The translations under genes were made by a program, and so were the position numbers. The notes beneath the pieces were generated by a model that worked only from the letters and a program-made list of their open reading frames with translations, had not been told where the DNA came from and made no database searches. Below are positions 5,420 to 5,803 of a stretch of 5,803 bases of DNA, piece by piece. This stretch comes from Micrococcaceae bacterium (GTDB lineage Bacteria > Actinomycetota > Actinomycetes > Actinomycetales > Micrococcaceae). The DNA is taken from assembly GCA_003486025.1 (NCBI GenBank), contig DNHA01000081.1, positions 3,286 through 9,088 on the forward strand, in the 5' to 3' direction. Position 1 is the first letter of the stretch. Every line of letters starts with the position of its first letter.

Positions 5420-5803
5420 ATGGCGAATGTATTCACTAAAGTTGCCGCTGCTCTGCTAAACCTGTGGAAAGCCTTTTGGTCAGACGCCCCAGGACATTTC
5501 ATCGAAGCTTGCACCGGCGTAGTGCACACCGTAGAAGCCTGGTTATATGACGCGAAACGTGCCAGTTATGGAATCGCCGTCGCACGAATGCTTTTTGCCT
5601 GTACGGCCTTGGGATTGCTGCTGACCAACTTCAACACGCGGTACTACACCTATGGCAGTGCATCGGCTTGGACGGGAAGCCTCAATGAGGCTAGCGGTTC
5701 GTTTTCTGACGACCCCATCTTTGGGATTTTTCACTCCATCGCCGGCAACGATGTTGCGGTGACCCTGTACTTCCTACTGCTCATGGTCCTGGCTATTGCG
5801 CAC
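5420..5803 (+). CDS. HTTM/SdpB-like integral membrane protein, N-terminal part (runs off window)
   Basis: ATG 5420 opens a frame that is still open at the window end (128 codons seen). It follows the previous stop by 2 bases, with GGAAGG (5402-5407) as a plausible, rather distant ribosome binding site. After an amphipathic N-terminal region (about 1-48), residues 49-70 read SYGIAVARMLFACTALGLLLTN, a first membrane segment with an arginine near its start. FNTRYYTYGSASAWTG follows, then an extracytoplasmic-looking stretch with SFSDDPIFGIFHSI, and a second membrane segment begins at about 112 (VAVTLYFLLLMVLAIA). This start resembles HTTM-domain proteins (horizontally transferred transmembrane domain), which include SdpB of the Bacillus SdpABC toxin system and vitamin K carboxylase-like proteins. 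Family assignment is from pattern memory on a partial sequence. No function can be assigned. Confidence 0.62.
   Translation, partial: MANVFTKVAAALLNLWKAFWSDAPGHFIEACTGVVHTVEAWLYDAKRASYGIAVARMLFACTALGLLLTNFNTRYYTYGSASAWTGSLNEASGSFSDDPIFGIFHSIAGNDVAVTLYFLLLMVLAIAH

Overview
The window looks like a chromosomal segment of a moderately GC-rich actinobacterium, probably Micrococcaceae-like (Arthrobacter, Glutamicibacter, Renibacterium relatives). The evidence is the protein style, a DtxR/IdeR-type iron box, a TANNNT -10 motif and an actinobacterial-type ISL3 transposase. No rRNA or other taxonomic marker is present, so the genus is a guess.

Left part (1-2815), plus strand: the 3' nine-tenths or so of tex, a transcription accessory S1 RNA-binding protein that is cut off by the window edge. 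A 148-bp intergenic region follows with a good DtxR/IdeR-like iron box and a promoter that places the start of transcription on the ferritin ATG. Next come a complete ferritin gene and a strong intrinsic terminator.

Middle (2816-3619): a three-repeat bacterial-SH3 protein without a visible signal peptide starts almost on top of the terminator. Convergent to it is the last 27 codons of a LuxR-type response regulator, cut by an insertion sequence.

Right part (3620-5803): an ISL3-family insertion sequence of 1448 bp is delimited by 23-bp terminal inverted repeats matching at 20 positions. Its transposase gene (minus strand) carries an in-frame TGA and a frameshift near the 5' end, although the HTH and DDE portions are intact. 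A hairpin abuts its start codon. The 8 bases flanking the two ends do not match. The missing 5' part of the response regulator is not visible on the far side, so the element probably marks a rearrangement or deletion junction rather than a simple insertion. Beyond it lies an unrecognised small gene whose reading frame now opens inside the IS end. It is closely followed by the start of an HTTM/SdpB-like membrane protein that runs off the window.

No clear new multi-gene system is evident. The points most worth a second look are the iron-box/leaderless ferritin arrangement, the IS-bounded junction with two truncated flanking genes, and the small gene + HTTM pair.
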